A DNA stretch of 64,000 nt from Ktedonobacteria bacterium brp13 (GTDB taxonomy: Bacteria > Chloroflexota > Ktedonobacteria > Ktedonobacterales > Ktedonobacteraceae). Shown here piece by piece: positions 53,626 to 63,725 of this stretch (positions are counted from its first letter, which is position 1; the number at the start of each line of letters is the position of its first letter). The stretch lies in the NCBI GenBank assembly GCA_015099395.1, contig AP024096.1, positions 3,348,001 through 3,412,000 of the forward strand, given 5' to 3'. The position numbers and the translations under genes were made by a program. The notes beneath the pieces were generated by a model that was not told the origin of the DNA, did no database searches, and saw only the letters and a list, made by a program, of their open reading frames with translations.

Positions 53626-55479
53626 TTACCAGTCGAAGCGTTCTGTCAGGAATGAACGGCTATAGTGCAGAAGGATTGGGCTTCCATGTGGGCAGACTGC
53701 TGGTGCGGCAACTCTGGCTAACGCCTGCACGAGCGTCTGTTGCTCGCCCAGACTCAGTGCACGGCCTCGCTTGAGTGCTGAATGACAGGCCAGCCCGGTA
53801 ATCAATTGATCGACCCAGTCGCTCGTATCCTCTGCCGCGATACTGACTAGATCTTTGAGATGCGCGCTCAATTGTTCGGCACCTTCGCTAGCTGGCACCG
53901 AACGCACGAGAAAGCTCCGACCGCCAAAGCGCTCGCACTCGATCCCCAGGCCGCGCAACAAGGGTAAGCGCTGCTCCAACAACTCCGCCTCGTAACGCTT
54001 CAACTCGACCAGCACTGGCTCCAGGAGCAGGTGGACAGGTACTTCGGCAGCTTCAGTCTGCTCAGATGGCTCATCGCCTGTTTGCGCGCGGGTCCAGGGA
54101 TGGATCTCGCGTAGATGCTCATAGATGACGCGCTCATGAGCGCGGTGCTGATCGATGATATACAGAGCACCATCAGGGGCCTCGGCCAGAATCACTGCCT
54201 GTTGTAGCTGAGCCAGTGGGCGAAGCTGCGCGATCGCTCTAGGGGTTGCAGGCTCAAGCTCGCTCCCTTGCAGCGTATGCTCCTCATTCAGTAAGGCTTC
54301 ATGCAGTCCGTGGCGACGAGGCGCTGGTAGACGGCGCTGCGTCATTAATAAGGGACCGGGCAGATAAGTATCATAGCGTTCGCCAGGGGTGGCAGGGTTG
54401 CACTCCAACTGGGTACGGACCGCACGCGTGATCACCGGCAGGATCAGCTCCTCCTGCAAGAGATGGACCTCCGTCTTGGCGGGATGCACATTGACATCTA
54501 GCTCGTGCGCGGGTACCTGCAATGAGAGGACAAGCAGCGGATGCTTGCCTCGTGGCAAAAAGCTGCGATACCCTAGCTCCAACGCATTCTGGATAGCGGT
54601 AGATTGTATCCAGCGTCCGTTGATGAAGAATGTAATATACTGTCGATTATTTTGCGCTAATACGCGATTGCCAATATAGCCACGCAATACATAGTGCGGC
54701 ACATCATCCTCACTATCTTCACTATGTTCAGCAATCTCACGAATCATCTCGTCCAGTGTCAGGTGATACAGTTCTGCGATAGTTGTGGGTAGATCACCGC
54801 TACCACGGGTATGTAGAGCGGTATGCGCATCGATGATCAGCGAGAAACGCACGCCAGGATAGCCCAGCGCATAACGACGGACCAGTTGTAGAATATGCCC
54901 GTTCTCGGTCCGTGCCCGGCGTGTATAGTTCAAGCGAGCAGGTACATTATAGAAGAGGTCAGCCACCGTTACCGTCGTCCCCTGGGAACGTGCACGCTGC
55001 CCACGCTGCTCAAGCGCTCCGCCACGCCATGTCACCCAATGACCCGCTTGCTCCTCTTCACCCGACTGGACGGCCTCCATTGCCCGGCTCAGCACGGTGA
55101 TTTCAGAGATTGCAGCGATACTCGCCAGCGCCTCGCCACGGAAGCCCAGCGTCTGCAAGCGTTCCAGATCGTCGAAAGACGTAAGCTTGCTGGTCGTATG
55201 GCGATAACAGATCTGCTCCAGATCAGAGGCCAGGATACCGATGCCGTTATCCGTGACGCGTATCAGATGCAGACCACCACCACGCACCTCGATACGCAGC
55301 TCAGAGGCACCCGCATCCAATGCGTTCTCCAGCAACTCTTTGACCACAGAGACAGGACGCTCGATCACCTCTCCCGCCGCAATACGTTCAGCGACCTCGG
55401 GTGAGAGCGCGATTAAGGGTGCACGCGCTGTGGATGGGAGCCATTGCTTTGCTATGGCCTGCGCGGAGATATCATCCAT
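53626..55479 (-). CDS. mutL: DNA mismatch repair protein MutL
   Basis: A 617-residue MutL. The N-terminal GHKL ATPase has ELLENALDAGAS, DNGIGI and GFRGEALASIAAI. The C-terminal dimerisation/endonuclease domain has DQHRAHERVIYE, corresponding to the DQHAx2Ex4E endonuclease motif with Arg in place of Ala; its Asp, His and Glu residues remain. ACHSAL and a CPHG motif near the end also fit nicking-type MutL. The start ATG lies 8 bp after the mutS stop, with a weak ribosome site, and is probably translated by coupling. It works with MutS to start mismatch excision. Confidence 0.94.
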   Translation of the reverse strand: MDDISAQAIAKQWLPSTARAPLIALSPEVAERIAAGEVIERPVSVVKELLENALDAGASELRIEVRGGGLHLIRVTDNGIGILASDLEQICYRHTTSKLTSFDDLERLQTLGFRGEALASIAAISEITVLSRAMEAVQSGEEEQAGHWVTWRGGALEQRGQRARSQGTTVTVADLFYNVPARLNYTRRARTENGHILQLVRRYALGYPGVRFSLIIDAHTALHTRGSGDLPTTIAELYHLTLDEMIREIAEHSEDSEDDVPHYVLRGYIGNRVLAQNNRQYITFFINGRWIQSTAIQNALELGYRSFLPRGKHPLLVLSLQVPAHELDVNVHPAKTEVHLLQEELILPVITRAVRTQLECNPATPGERYDTYLPGPLLMTQRRLPAPRRHGLHEALLNEEHTLQGSELEPATPRAIAQLRPLAQLQQAVILAEAPDGALYIIDQHRAHERVIYEHLREIHPWTRAQTGDEPSEQTEAAEVPVHLLLEPVLVELKRYEAELLEQRLPLLRGLGIECERFGGRSFLVRSVPASEGAEQLSAHLKDLVSIAAEDTSDWVDQLITGLACHSALKRGRALSLGEQQTLVQALARVAAPAVCPHGSPILLHYSRSFLTERFDW

Positions 55480-55487
55480 AATACATC

Positions 55488-58235
55488 TTACTTTTCTTGT
55501 AATAGAGAGAGTAAATTCAAAGCATCTAACGGCGTAATCGCATTCACATCGATCGAGTCCAGGGCAGCAGCGCGGCCCGCTCGTGCCGCCACTAACGCGA
55601 CTGCTCGCGCCTCTTCACTCTGCCAGCTACCACGATCACCATCACCAGCCAGTTGCACAGCGGTAGGAGCAACGTTCTGCATACGATACTGTCCAGTCGC
55701 TTCTGCCACATGCTGCAGAGCAGGCGCAGACTCACTGGCAACAGTCAACGCAGCCGAAGGCGATTGTAGAAGAGCTCGTACACTACCGGTACCAGTCTCT
55801 AGCTGGTGTAAATATGCTTCGGCTCGCTGCACAATCGCCAGTGGCATACCAGCCAGACGAGCGACATGGATACCAAAGCTCTTCCCAGTACTCCCCGCGA
55901 TGACACGATGTAAGAAGACAATCCCTTGCTCGTCATCTTCGTTGATCGCCATTGTATACACATGCATATGCGGCATCTCGTTGGCGAGCGCCGCAAGTTC
56001 ATGGTAGTGCGTGGCGAAAAGCGTACGAGCCTGAACGGTTGTATGTAGATATTCGACGACCGCACGCGCGATCGCCAGACCATCATAGGTACTGGTACCA
56101 CGTCCAATCTCGTCCAGTACAATCAAGCTATGGCTGGTCGCATGGTGCAGGATTGTCGCGGTCTCTTCCATCTCGACCATAAAGGTACTCTTGCCTGCAG
56201 CGATATCATCCTCGGCGCCCACCCGTGTAAAGATACGATCGACCAACCCGATACAGGCCCGGCGCGCTGGCACAAAGCAACCGATCTGTGCTAACAATGT
56301 AATCAGCGCTACCTGCCGTAGATAAGTCGATTTTCCTGCCATATTCGGTCCCGTCAACAAAAGGACCCGTTCGCTACCCTCCGCATCCATCTGAGTAGCA
56401 TTGGGGATAAAGACATCGCCATCCAGCACATATTCCACCACAGGATGACGACCATCAACGATCTCCAGACGATGCCCCAGCTCTAATGTCGGGCGCACGT
56501 AGCGTTGATGGGCAGAGACCTCAGCAAAGCTCAATAACACATCGACACGCGCAATCGCACCAGCTGTCGTCATGAGTTGTTGATATGAGAGCGCGATCTG
56601 CCGCAAAAGATCCAGATAGATGCTACGCTCCAACTCCTCAATCTGCTCAACCGCCGTCAGGATACGAGCCTCATGCTCTTTGAGATCCGGCGTAATAAAA
56701 CGCTCGGCATTGACCAGCGTCTGCTTACGCATATAATTGTCGGGGATCAGCTTGAGGTTCGCATTACTGACCTCGATATAATAACCAAAGACCTTGTTAA
56801 AGCCAACCTTGAGGCTCTTGATCCCGGTCCGCTCACGCTCACGCATCTCTAGCGAGACCATCCAACGCCGGGAATCCCGAATCGAAGCAAACAGCTCATC
56901 CAGATCAGCGTGAAAGCCCGGCCTGATCAAACGACCCTCATCACCCTCTTCCATCTCCTCCTGCGGCCTCACTAACGCACTCTCGATCAAGTCACTGACC
57001 CCAGAACAGGGATCAAGCTCATCAGCCAGCGTCAGTAGCAGCTCGGACTCACAACTCTGCATGAGATCACGTAACAGCGGGACGACAGCCAGATATTCGA
57101 GCAGGCCCAGCACCTCGTTACGCACAGCCGTCCCCTGACGGATACGGCCAGCAACGCGCTCAAGGTCTCCCAATGTTTGTAAGCACTGCGTAAAGCGATT
57201 ACGCAGTGCAGCACGCTCATAGAGCTCCTCTACCCCGGCATGGCGCAGTGTCAGTTCACGAAGATCGAGCAACGGCTGCGTAATTGTCCGCCGCACCTGA
57301 CGTGCACCCATCGGCGTAATCGTACGATCCAGCACACCGAGCAGACTTCCCTGCACCGAGCCACTACGCGCACTCTGCAATAGATCGAGGTTACGCTGCG
57401 TATGCGCATCCAACACCATAAAGCTATGTGTACTATACGAATATAATGATGTCAGCAACGAGAGCAGAGCGCTATTCATCTTCTCAACATACGCAATAAT
57501 CGCACCAGCCGCGGCGATAGCCTGTGGATCATGCGCACAGCCATAGGCGTCCAGCGACTGCACGCCGAAATGGCGGCAGAGGCGAGCCTGTGCGGTATCA
57601 ACGTTGAAGAAATAGGCCGGACAATGGGTTACAGTCATCGTCCTGGAAGGAAACTGATAGGTATCCGACTGGCTTCCCTCTACGAGCAGACATTCAACCG
57701 GCGCGAGGCGTTGTAGCTCAGCCTCCAGCGCAACCGGTAGATCAGCATTCGTAAACCACGTCACCATAAACTCGCCCGTACTTACATCGACCGTCGCCAG
57801 AGCTGTCTGCGTACGACCCGAGGCGATGGCGACCAGATAGTTATTCTGCCGCGCCGGCAGCAGGTTCGGCTCTGATAACGTGCCAGCCGTCAAGATACGC
57901 GTTACTACGCGATCGACAACCTCGCGTCCCTTCGGCACTTCACTGCTTACTTGCTCGCAGATGACAATTTTATAGCCACGCTGCACCAGTTTACCAACAT
58001 AGTTCTCCAACGCATGCGTAGGGATACCAGCCAGCGGCACACGCTCTTTCCCTTTGCTATAACTACGCGTCGTGCGCACAATCTGCAATTCACGCGCCAT
58101 AATATAGGCATCGCTGTCAAAGGTCTCAAAGAAATCGCCCACCTGATAGAGCAGGATAGCATCGGGATATTGCTGCTTAAACTCTAAATATTGTTTGCGG
58201 GCAGGACTCTGGGTGGATCGAGTGGACATTGACAC
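55488..58235 (-). CDS. mutS: DNA mismatch repair protein MutS
   Basis: A 915-residue MutS that recognises mismatches. The N-terminal motif YQVGDFFETFDSDA contains the Phe-x-Glu that wedges into mismatched DNA. The ATPase domain has Walker A GPNMAGKST, then the FVPARRACIGLVDRIFTRVGAEDDIAAGKSTFMVEM signature region and ILDEIGRGTSTYDGLA as Walker B. The ABC ATPase is followed by a helical end and an Ala-rich segment before the C-terminal helix pair (about residues 840-905). It heads a two-gene operon with mutL. The first and third codons are both ATG; either may be the start. Confidence 0.96.
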   Translation of the reverse strand: MSMSTRSTQSPARKQYLEFKQQYPDAILLYQVGDFFETFDSDAYIMARELQIVRTTRSYSKGKERVPLAGIPTHALENYVGKLVQRGYKIVICEQVSSEVPKGREVVDRVVTRILTAGTLSEPNLLPARQNNYLVAIASGRTQTALATVDVSTGEFMVTWFTNADLPVALEAELQRLAPVECLLVEGSQSDTYQFPSRTMTVTHCPAYFFNVDTAQARLCRHFGVQSLDAYGCAHDPQAIAAAGAIIAYVEKMNSALLSLLTSLYSYSTHSFMVLDAHTQRNLDLLQSARSGSVQGSLLGVLDRTITPMGARQVRRTITQPLLDLRELTLRHAGVEELYERAALRNRFTQCLQTLGDLERVAGRIRQGTAVRNEVLGLLEYLAVVPLLRDLMQSCESELLLTLADELDPCSGVSDLIESALVRPQEEMEEGDEGRLIRPGFHADLDELFASIRDSRRWMVSLEMRERERTGIKSLKVGFNKVFGYYIEVSNANLKLIPDNYMRKQTLVNAERFITPDLKEHEARILTAVEQIEELERSIYLDLLRQIALSYQQLMTTAGAIARVDVLLSFAEVSAHQRYVRPTLELGHRLEIVDGRHPVVEYVLDGDVFIPNATQMDAEGSERVLLLTGPNMAGKSTYLRQVALITLLAQIGCFVPARRACIGLVDRIFTRVGAEDDIAAGKSTFMVEMEETATILHHATSHSLIVLDEIGRGTSTYDGLAIARAVVEYLHTTVQARTLFATHYHELAALANEMPHMHVYTMAINEDDEQGIVFLHRVIAGSTGKSFGIHVARLAGMPLAIVQRAEAYLHQLETGTGSVRALLQSPSAALTVASESAPALQHVAEATGQYRMQNVAPTAVQLAGDGDRGSWQSEEARAVALVAARAGRAAALDSIDVNAITPLDALNLLSLLQEK

Positions 58236-58465
58236 TACACCTCAACCTATCAACATCAAAATAGTAGAACCCATGATACACTTGTGATAGAGATATTGAG
58301 AGACAAGAATACCTGTTTACCATACCGTATTCTTTGCAAGATGTCAAAAGGCGGTAATTAAGGCTATGCCGCTATTACTAGCTACGAACAAAAAAATCAC
58401 TACTTTTAGCGCTGCGAAACGTACATGCAAGCAAATACGCAAATAAAGGATGAGAGGTCGTAGCC

Positions 58466-60115
58466 ATGCCAGATATCGACGCCCCTATCAACGCCGTCAC
58501 CATCTACAACGATCGAGCACAGATCACACGCATCGGCAGCCTCACGCTTGAGGCTGGCGAACATGTCCTGCGTATCAATGGACTGCCACAATTTCAGCGC
58601 GACTCACTACGAGCCAGCGGTCGCGGTCCCCAGGGAGCACGTATCCTCAATATAGATGTCAGCGATGAGTATCATGCACGCCCACCCGAAGCAGAGAGTC
58701 AGCGTCTACAAGCAGAGTTAGCAGAGTTGACACGCCAATGGCGTCTCTTAGAGGCCCAGCAGGAAGCGCTCGAGGATCGTCGCAAGTGGCTACGTGCGCT
58801 GGGCGAGCAGTCGAAAGACTTCGCACGCGGGATCGCACAGGGACAGATGAAAGCGCAGGAGTGCGCGGACTTCTTCCAATTTATGACAGCCCAGGCCAGC
58901 CAGGACGCCGAAGCAGCCTTGAATCTAAAGGCAAGCATCCAGCAGGCGCATGCAGCAGTGAAAGCCAAAGAGCGCGAATACAACCAGCGCACAGGCAATG
59001 TGAACAGTGATCGTCTGACCATCACCGTCACTATCGACCTGACGAGCGCCGGTGAATTTACATTGGAGGTCACCTATATCATTCTGGGCGCAGCCTGGCA
59101 TCCGACCTATGACGTTCGCGTCCAGCAAAGTGCCAGCGAGCAGCATAATGGTGCGCATATCAATCTCACCTACTATGGGATCGTAGAGCAATATACCGGA
59201 GAGGACTGGCACGACGTTGCACTCAGCCTCTCGACGGCTCGCCCGAGTAAAGCAACGATCGCACCAGAAATCATACCGTGGTATCTACGGGCCTACACCC
59301 CTCTGCCAACGCCGGCACCCAGAGCACGCTCCCTGATGTCTTTCTCCTCTGTCACATCGGCAGGAGCGGCGCAAGATACAAATAATGGGGTAGATGAAGA
59401 GGGTATAGGAATGGTCGCGGCGCTAGCCCCCCAGGCAGTCCGAGCGCCACTAGCCACAATGGAGACGACCACAATCGAGCAAAGTGGGACCGCACTCGTC
59501 TTTCGCGTCGGGCGCAACATCGATATCCCGTCGGACAACTCACCCCATAAGACGACTATCGCCTATGACGAGTTCCCCTGCGCCTTCGACTATGTCTGTG
59601 CACCAGGAATGGAAGAGCTTGTACATGTACGCGGCATCATCACGAATACCAGTGAACGCGTCCTGCTACCCGGCGAAGCGCAGATCTTTATGGAGAGCGA
59701 ATACGTCGGCAGTACACGCATCAAGCAGACAGCTAACAATGAGCAGTTCAAGATCTTTCTGGGTATCGACGATAGCATCAAGGTCACACGCAAATTGATC
59801 GAACATACCGTCGACAAGGGCGGCATCCTGCTCCAGAACGATATCCGGCGTACAACCTATGCCTACCGCATAACCGTACACAACTACGCACAGGTGACCA
59901 AACAGATCGTCGTACGTGATCGCCTACCGATACCCCAGAATGAGCGTATCAAGGTCCGTACCCAATCAATCACGCCACAACCGACCGAGCGAACGAAGTT
60001 AGAGCAACTGACCTGGGAATTCGCACTCCCAACCAATGGAGAACGTAGCATCGAGTATCACTTCACCGTCGAATATCCCGGCACACTCAACGTCATGGGA
60101 CTGCCAAGCGAGTAA
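58466..60115 (+). CDS. DUF4139 domain protein (mucoidy inhibitor MuiA family)
   Basis: A 549-residue protein with the N-terminal DUF4140 strand pattern (INAVTIYNDRAQITRIGSLTLEAGEHVLRINGLP), a coiled-coil middle (about residues 75-165) and the C-terminal DUF4139 beta-rich domain (VTYIILGAAWHPTYDVRVQ ... ITVHNYAQVTKQIVVRDRLPIPQNERIKV). The family name comes from a Streptomyces gene affecting mucoid growth; its biochemical role is unknown. No signal peptide is present, so it seems cytosolic. GAGAGG precedes the ATG with slightly long spacing. It stands alone, convergent with the haloperoxidase-like gene. Confidence 0.85.
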   Translation: MPDIDAPINAVTIYNDRAQITRIGSLTLEAGEHVLRINGLPQFQRDSLRASGRGPQGARILNIDVSDEYHARPPEAESQRLQAELAELTRQWRLLEAQQEALEDRRKWLRALGEQSKDFARGIAQGQMKAQECADFFQFMTAQASQDAEAALNLKASIQQAHAAVKAKEREYNQRTGNVNSDRLTITVTIDLTSAGEFTLEVTYIILGAAWHPTYDVRVQQSASEQHNGAHINLTYYGIVEQYTGEDWHDVALSLSTARPSKATIAPEIIPWYLRAYTPLPTPAPRARSLMSFSSVTSAGAAQDTNNGVDEEGIGMVAALAPQAVRAPLATMETTTIEQSGTALVFRVGRNIDIPSDNSPHKTTIAYDEFPCAFDYVCAPGMEELVHVRGIITNTSERVLLPGEAQIFMESEYVGSTRIKQTANNEQFKIFLGIDDSIKVTRKLIEHTVDKGGILLQNDIRRTTYAYRITVHNYAQVTKQIVVRDRLPIPQNERIKVRTQSITPQPTERTKLEQLTWEFALPTNGERSIEYHFTVEYPGTLNVMGLPSE

Positions 60116-60195
60116 GTATACCGGTCACGTTTTGCCCAAAGCGATCCCAGGTCGCCCTGCCAGGAAAGGTGCAGCCCTGCCTGCAGGCCATGGCT

Positions 60196-61497
60196 CTAGC
60201 CGCGACCGAAGTAGGCTGACACCGAATGGTCGAGCACGAATTGTGCAACGTTTTGCCCGAGCTTCACGCCCGCCTCGTGATCGATCCGAGTGTGCGCTCC
60301 CCCATAGATCCGGCTCAGGCCAGTATCCATCGCCGCGTCTGTATAGCTGGCAAAAATCAGAGTGGTGCCGTTATAGGTTACCCGCACCTGATCATGATCA
60401 CCGAAGAAGGAGGACAGCACGACCGCTCCGGCTGCGCTAATCGTGCTGTGGGCGGCTGGATAAGAAGGATCAGGTGGGGTAGTGATGAGCGGCGTCCAGG
60501 CTGGGTCGCCGACTGCGAGTGGATTTCCGACCGTATTGGCCTCACGGATTGCCGTGATGGGTCTCCACAACTGGTAGTAGTATTTGGTATCATATAGGGC
60601 GATTGCGCTATCTGCGAAGGATAGGTTGAGAAGCGCGAACAGGCGTGCGGTAGATTCCAGGTTCGTATGGTGAGCGCTGGCGCTGTCCTCTGCCATCTCA
60701 TTCCACGTGTTCCAGGGCGATCCCGCCCACAACATTGCGGACTTGGTCTGATAGGCCGTTCGTGTCGTGCTGCTGTTTTGACCGAGGTTCTTAACCTCGT
60801 TCAGAGCTTGCGCGTAAGCCTGGCTGGTCAACGCTGGAGGTGGGGCCGAGCGGAACTGTGCCCCTGAGTTTAGCACAAAAGGAGTTATATTTCCCCAGTT
60901 AGTGAAAACAGGTGCCGCAAAGTTTGGCTGTGTGGGTCGGTAGCTGCCTGGCAGATTGCCTGGCCCGAAAGGTGATGGTGTGGTAGTGGAACCATCATTG
61001 GCGCGGCTGGCCACCACATGCTCAGCGATGGTGTGACCGACCTGGATGCCCTGCTGTTTGTCGGCTCCGTCCGGGAACTTGGCGAGCTCGCTGGTGAGTC
61101 GCTGATCGAGCTCAGCCTTCATTGTAGGGTAGAGAGCCACCAGCGTATCATGACCCGCAGTGGCTGCTGCTGCATCGGGCAGTGCACTGGTCGGAGCGTT
61201 TAGCGAGTAGACATATGGAGGCGCATTCCGGGTGATGGAGACGATGGAGTCGTAGATCGCCACGTGCAGCATAGCGAAGCTGCGAGTCGGGTGAACGGTG
61301 GCGGTCTGAGCGCCAGGCGTTTGTACGATGTGTAACAACTCCTGATTCCAGGCGATAACGATGGCTCCAGAGCCACTGGAGCCACCACCGCCTGAGACTA
61401 TGTTGCCGCTCCCGCCATCGGCCAACGTGGTGCCTGGTGAACCGATCCCCAGGAAAATGCCGATAGAGATTAACAGAACCGTTGTCAACTTCTTCAT
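60196..61497 (-). CDS. Secreted vanadium-dependent haloperoxidase-like protein
   Basis: A 433-residue protein with an N-terminal signal peptide (KKL, hydrophobic core to about residue 24, TLADGG). A Gly/Ser-rich linker follows. The fold resembles the vanadium chloroperoxidase/PAP2 superfamily: KYYYQLWRPI gives the phosphate- or vanadate-binding Lys and Arg, YPAAHS is the SGH-like block with the acid-base His, and SRIYGGAHTRIDHEAG gives the last Arg and His. It may use vanadate to oxidise halides or act as an acid phosphatase. GAGGAACGCAGG precedes the ATG. No halogenated-product gene cluster is adjacent. Confidence 0.82.
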   Translation of the reverse strand: MKKLTTVLLISIGIFLGIGSPGTTLADGGSGNIVSGGGGSSGSGAIVIAWNQELLHIVQTPGAQTATVHPTRSFAMLHVAIYDSIVSITRNAPPYVYSLNAPTSALPDAAAATAGHDTLVALYPTMKAELDQRLTSELAKFPDGADKQQGIQVGHTIAEHVVASRANDGSTTTPSPFGPGNLPGSYRPTQPNFAAPVFTNWGNITPFVLNSGAQFRSAPPPALTSQAYAQALNEVKNLGQNSSTTRTAYQTKSAMLWAGSPWNTWNEMAEDSASAHHTNLESTARLFALLNLSFADSAIALYDTKYYYQLWRPITAIREANTVGNPLAVGDPAWTPLITTPPDPSYPAAHSTISAAGAVVLSSFFGDHDQVRVTYNGTTLIFASYTDAAMDTGLSRIYGGAHTRIDHEAGVKLGQNVAQFVLDHSVSAYFGRG

Positions 61498-61775
61498 ACC
61501 TGCGTTCCTCTTCTGATTCTGATTTTGCTACGAGTTGCCTGCTGAAAACGAGCTGGAATAGCCAGCAGAGTAGCATCAAGCTAGAATGACAGACGTGCTA
61601 CATTGCTATCTATAATAGCCTGGCTTAGCTTGAGCCTATGAGCCATTACGTTCTGTTGACATTTTTAGAGACTCTGCCATTCAGCGGGCTTACCGACAGG
61701 TTGCGTGCAGCACTCGTAACGGAAGCGTCAGGAAGAGTAGCCACTCATCAGGGCCAAGCGTCCTCACTACTATTC

Positions 61776-61802
61776 TGCTACAATACCACTATAACTTATA
61801 GT
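61776..61802 (+). promoter_or_regulatory. Extended -10 promoter and 15-bp palindrome before the aminotransferase gene
   Basis: The 321-bp gap 61498-61818 has TGCTACAAT at 61776-61784 and, directly downstream, a perfect palindrome ACTATAACTTATAGT (61788-61802; 7-bp arms around one base). The transcript start would fall within the palindrome, where a repressor would block initiation. The ribosome site AAAGGA follows it. Nothing else of note is in the gap. Confidence 0.5.
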
Positions 61803-61818
61803 AAAGGACGAATATATT

Positions 61819-63012
61819 ATGCCAGGATTTGATATTGAGCGAGCACGACGTGAAACTCCAGGGACGGCGCACGTACTACACTTCAACAATGCCGGTTCCT
61901 CGCTGGTATCGCAACCAGTGCTGGACGCCACTATAGCGTACCTGCAACTGGAGGCACAGATCGGTGGCTATGAGGCAGGTGATCAACAGGCGGACAGCAT
62001 CGAGCATGCCTATGCTGCGGCGGCGTCCCTGCTGCACTGCGAGCGCGACGAGATCGCTTTTATCGAGAACGCGACCCGCGCCTGGGATATGGCCTTCTAC
62101 TCTATTCCCTTTAAAGCTGGCGACCGTATACTTACCTCGATGGCCGAGTATGCCAGCAACTATATCGCCTATCTCCAGATTGCGCGCAAGACTGGTGTGA
62201 GCGTCGAAGCCGTCCCTGACGATGCATACGGACAGCTCGATGTTGCGGCACTACGCAATATGCTCGACGAGCACGTCAGGCTGATCGCCGTCACCCATAT
62301 GCCCAGCACTGGCGGATTGGTCAATCCCATTGAGGCCATCGGCAAGGTGGCGAAAGAGGCAGGCATCCTTTATTTAATTGATGCCTGCCAGACGATAGGA
62401 CAGATGCCGATCGATGTGCAGAAGATTGGCTGTGATCTGCTCTCAGCAACCGGTCGCAAATATTTACGTGCCCCACGCGGCACAGGCTTTCTGTATGTGC
62501 GACGTGAGGTACTGGAGCAATTGGAACCACCCTTCCTGGATCTGCATGCAGCGACCTGGACGGCACGTGATAGCTACGAGATGCTCGCTGACGCACGCCG
62601 TTTCGAGACCTGGGAAACCAATTATGCCGGCCGCATAGGTCTCGCCACTGCCATCGACTACGCTATGGAGTGGGGACTCGACACGATCTGGCGACGCGTC
62701 AAAGAACTGGCCTATCGTCTACGCGCACAACTCACCCCCATCCCTGGCGTCATCGTCCATGATCGCGGCATCACCCAGGGCGGCATCGTCACCTTTACGA
62801 TCGAAGGGATCAACCCCACAGAGATCAAGCGGCAGTTGGCGGAACAACACATCAACGTCTCCGTCGCCATCCGTAGTTCAACACGGCTCGACATGGAGAA
62901 ACGCAACCTGACAGAGATGGTACGCGCATCGGTTCACTACTACAATACCAACGAAGAGATTGCTCGTTTCGTAGAGGCCATCGAGAAGATTGCAGACAAA
63001 GCAGTTTTCTAA
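61819..63012 (+). CDS. Aminotransferase class V (PLP-dependent, cysteine desulfurase-like fold)
   Basis: A 397-residue PLP enzyme of fold type I. It begins with VLHFNNAGSSLVSQPVLDA, and has the PLP-binding Asp in YLIDACQTIGQ and the Schiff-base Lys in SATGRKYLRAPRGTGFLYVR (about residue 215). The C-terminus has an unusual RSSTRLDMEKRNLTEMVRASVHYYNTNEEI segment, typical of the EgtE/isopenicillin N epimerase-like subgroup and not of NifS, so the reaction may be a desulfuration, epimerisation or C-S lyase step. AAAGG precedes the ATG. A promoter and palindrome lie just upstream. Confidence 0.88.
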   Translation: MPGFDIERARRETPGTAHVLHFNNAGSSLVSQPVLDATIAYLQLEAQIGGYEAGDQQADSIEHAYAAAASLLHCERDEIAFIENATRAWDMAFYSIPFKAGDRILTSMAEYASNYIAYLQIARKTGVSVEAVPDDAYGQLDVAALRNMLDEHVRLIAVTHMPSTGGLVNPIEAIGKVAKEAGILYLIDACQTIGQMPIDVQKIGCDLLSATGRKYLRAPRGTGFLYVRREVLEQLEPPFLDLHAATWTARDSYEMLADARRFETWETNYAGRIGLATAIDYAMEWGLDTIWRRVKELAYRLRAQLTPIPGVIVHDRGITQGGIVTFTIEGINPTEIKRQLAEQHINVSVAIRSSTRLDMEKRNLTEMVRASVHYYNTNEEIARFVEAIEKIADKAVF

Positions 63013-63301
63013 TACATACGGTAGAACTCCAGGTAGAGCCACATTCACCGGTGAAATTGGGAAACCTAAATTTGGTCCAAATTAGCAACATAAAAACTCG
63101 GAGCACATTGATAAACAACTTAGACCAAGCAAGCAGTAAATCTCTGTGCATACGAAGCTCCAGTTCTTCTGCCTTTTTGCTGCGCTATGATTTGAGGCCC
63201 CAAGCGCATTGACAAAAATGTGTCGCCTAATTTGGACAAAATTTGGGGGAAAAGAAAAACGACAAACGCTCGCCAAAACAGGTAATGCCGCTAAAGACTC
63301 G

Positions 63302-63490
63302 CCTCCCTCTTTGAGGGGGGAAAGTCGCTTTAGCGACAGGGGGGAGTAGAATGCTAGCAATTCCCTGTAATCCTCGATTACCAACTATGAAGATAAGAGT
63401 GATAGATAGTGTAGATCAAGGTTAATAGCGTAATTCGAGAATCTACTCCCCCCTGTCGCTGCGGCGACATCCTCCCTCAAAGAGGGAGGC
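63302..63490. repeat. 189-bp inverted-repeat element, copy 3
   Basis: Same size, ends and inner hairpin layout as the copies at 7963 and 8236, 55 kb away. The first 45 bp and the shared AGTAGAATGCTAGCAATTCC segment are conserved; the middle has diverged. Inner hairpins are GTCGC/GCGAC at 63324-63337 and GTCGC/GCGAC at 63455-63468, so the sequence has changed with pairing kept. A degenerate half-end (CCTCCTTCTCCACTCGGAGAGGGAGG-like pairing) follows at about 63519-63545. The element lies in the 713-bp gap 63013-63725. Confidence 0.75.
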
Positions 63491-63650
63491 AGGGATATTA
63501 TCGTCTTTTTACTGTTATTCCTCCTTCTCCACTCGGAGAGGGAGGTAAGTGCATAACCATTATCTTCTCTATATTTCTACTTTTTTTAAATAAGAGATGC
63601 ATTTGTAAAAAGCGATGAGGACTTCACCACTGACTGTGGCTCTACCATAC

Positions 63651-63683
63651 ATACGTCATCCCAAAGTGTGGGATGACGTATGA
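63651..63683. other. Perfect 14-bp inverted repeat
   Basis: CATACGTCATCCCA (63651-63664) and TGGGATGACGTATG (63670-63683) are exact complements around the loop AAGTG. There is no T-run on either side. It lies just after the stop of the SDR gene (minus strand), so it could end that transcript in an unusual way or be a short palindromic repeat. The rest of 63013-63725 holds no gene. Confidence 0.6.
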
Positions 63684-63725
63684 GACGTTTAATAGAATGG
63701 CTATATTTGTCGTCAACCACGTCGG

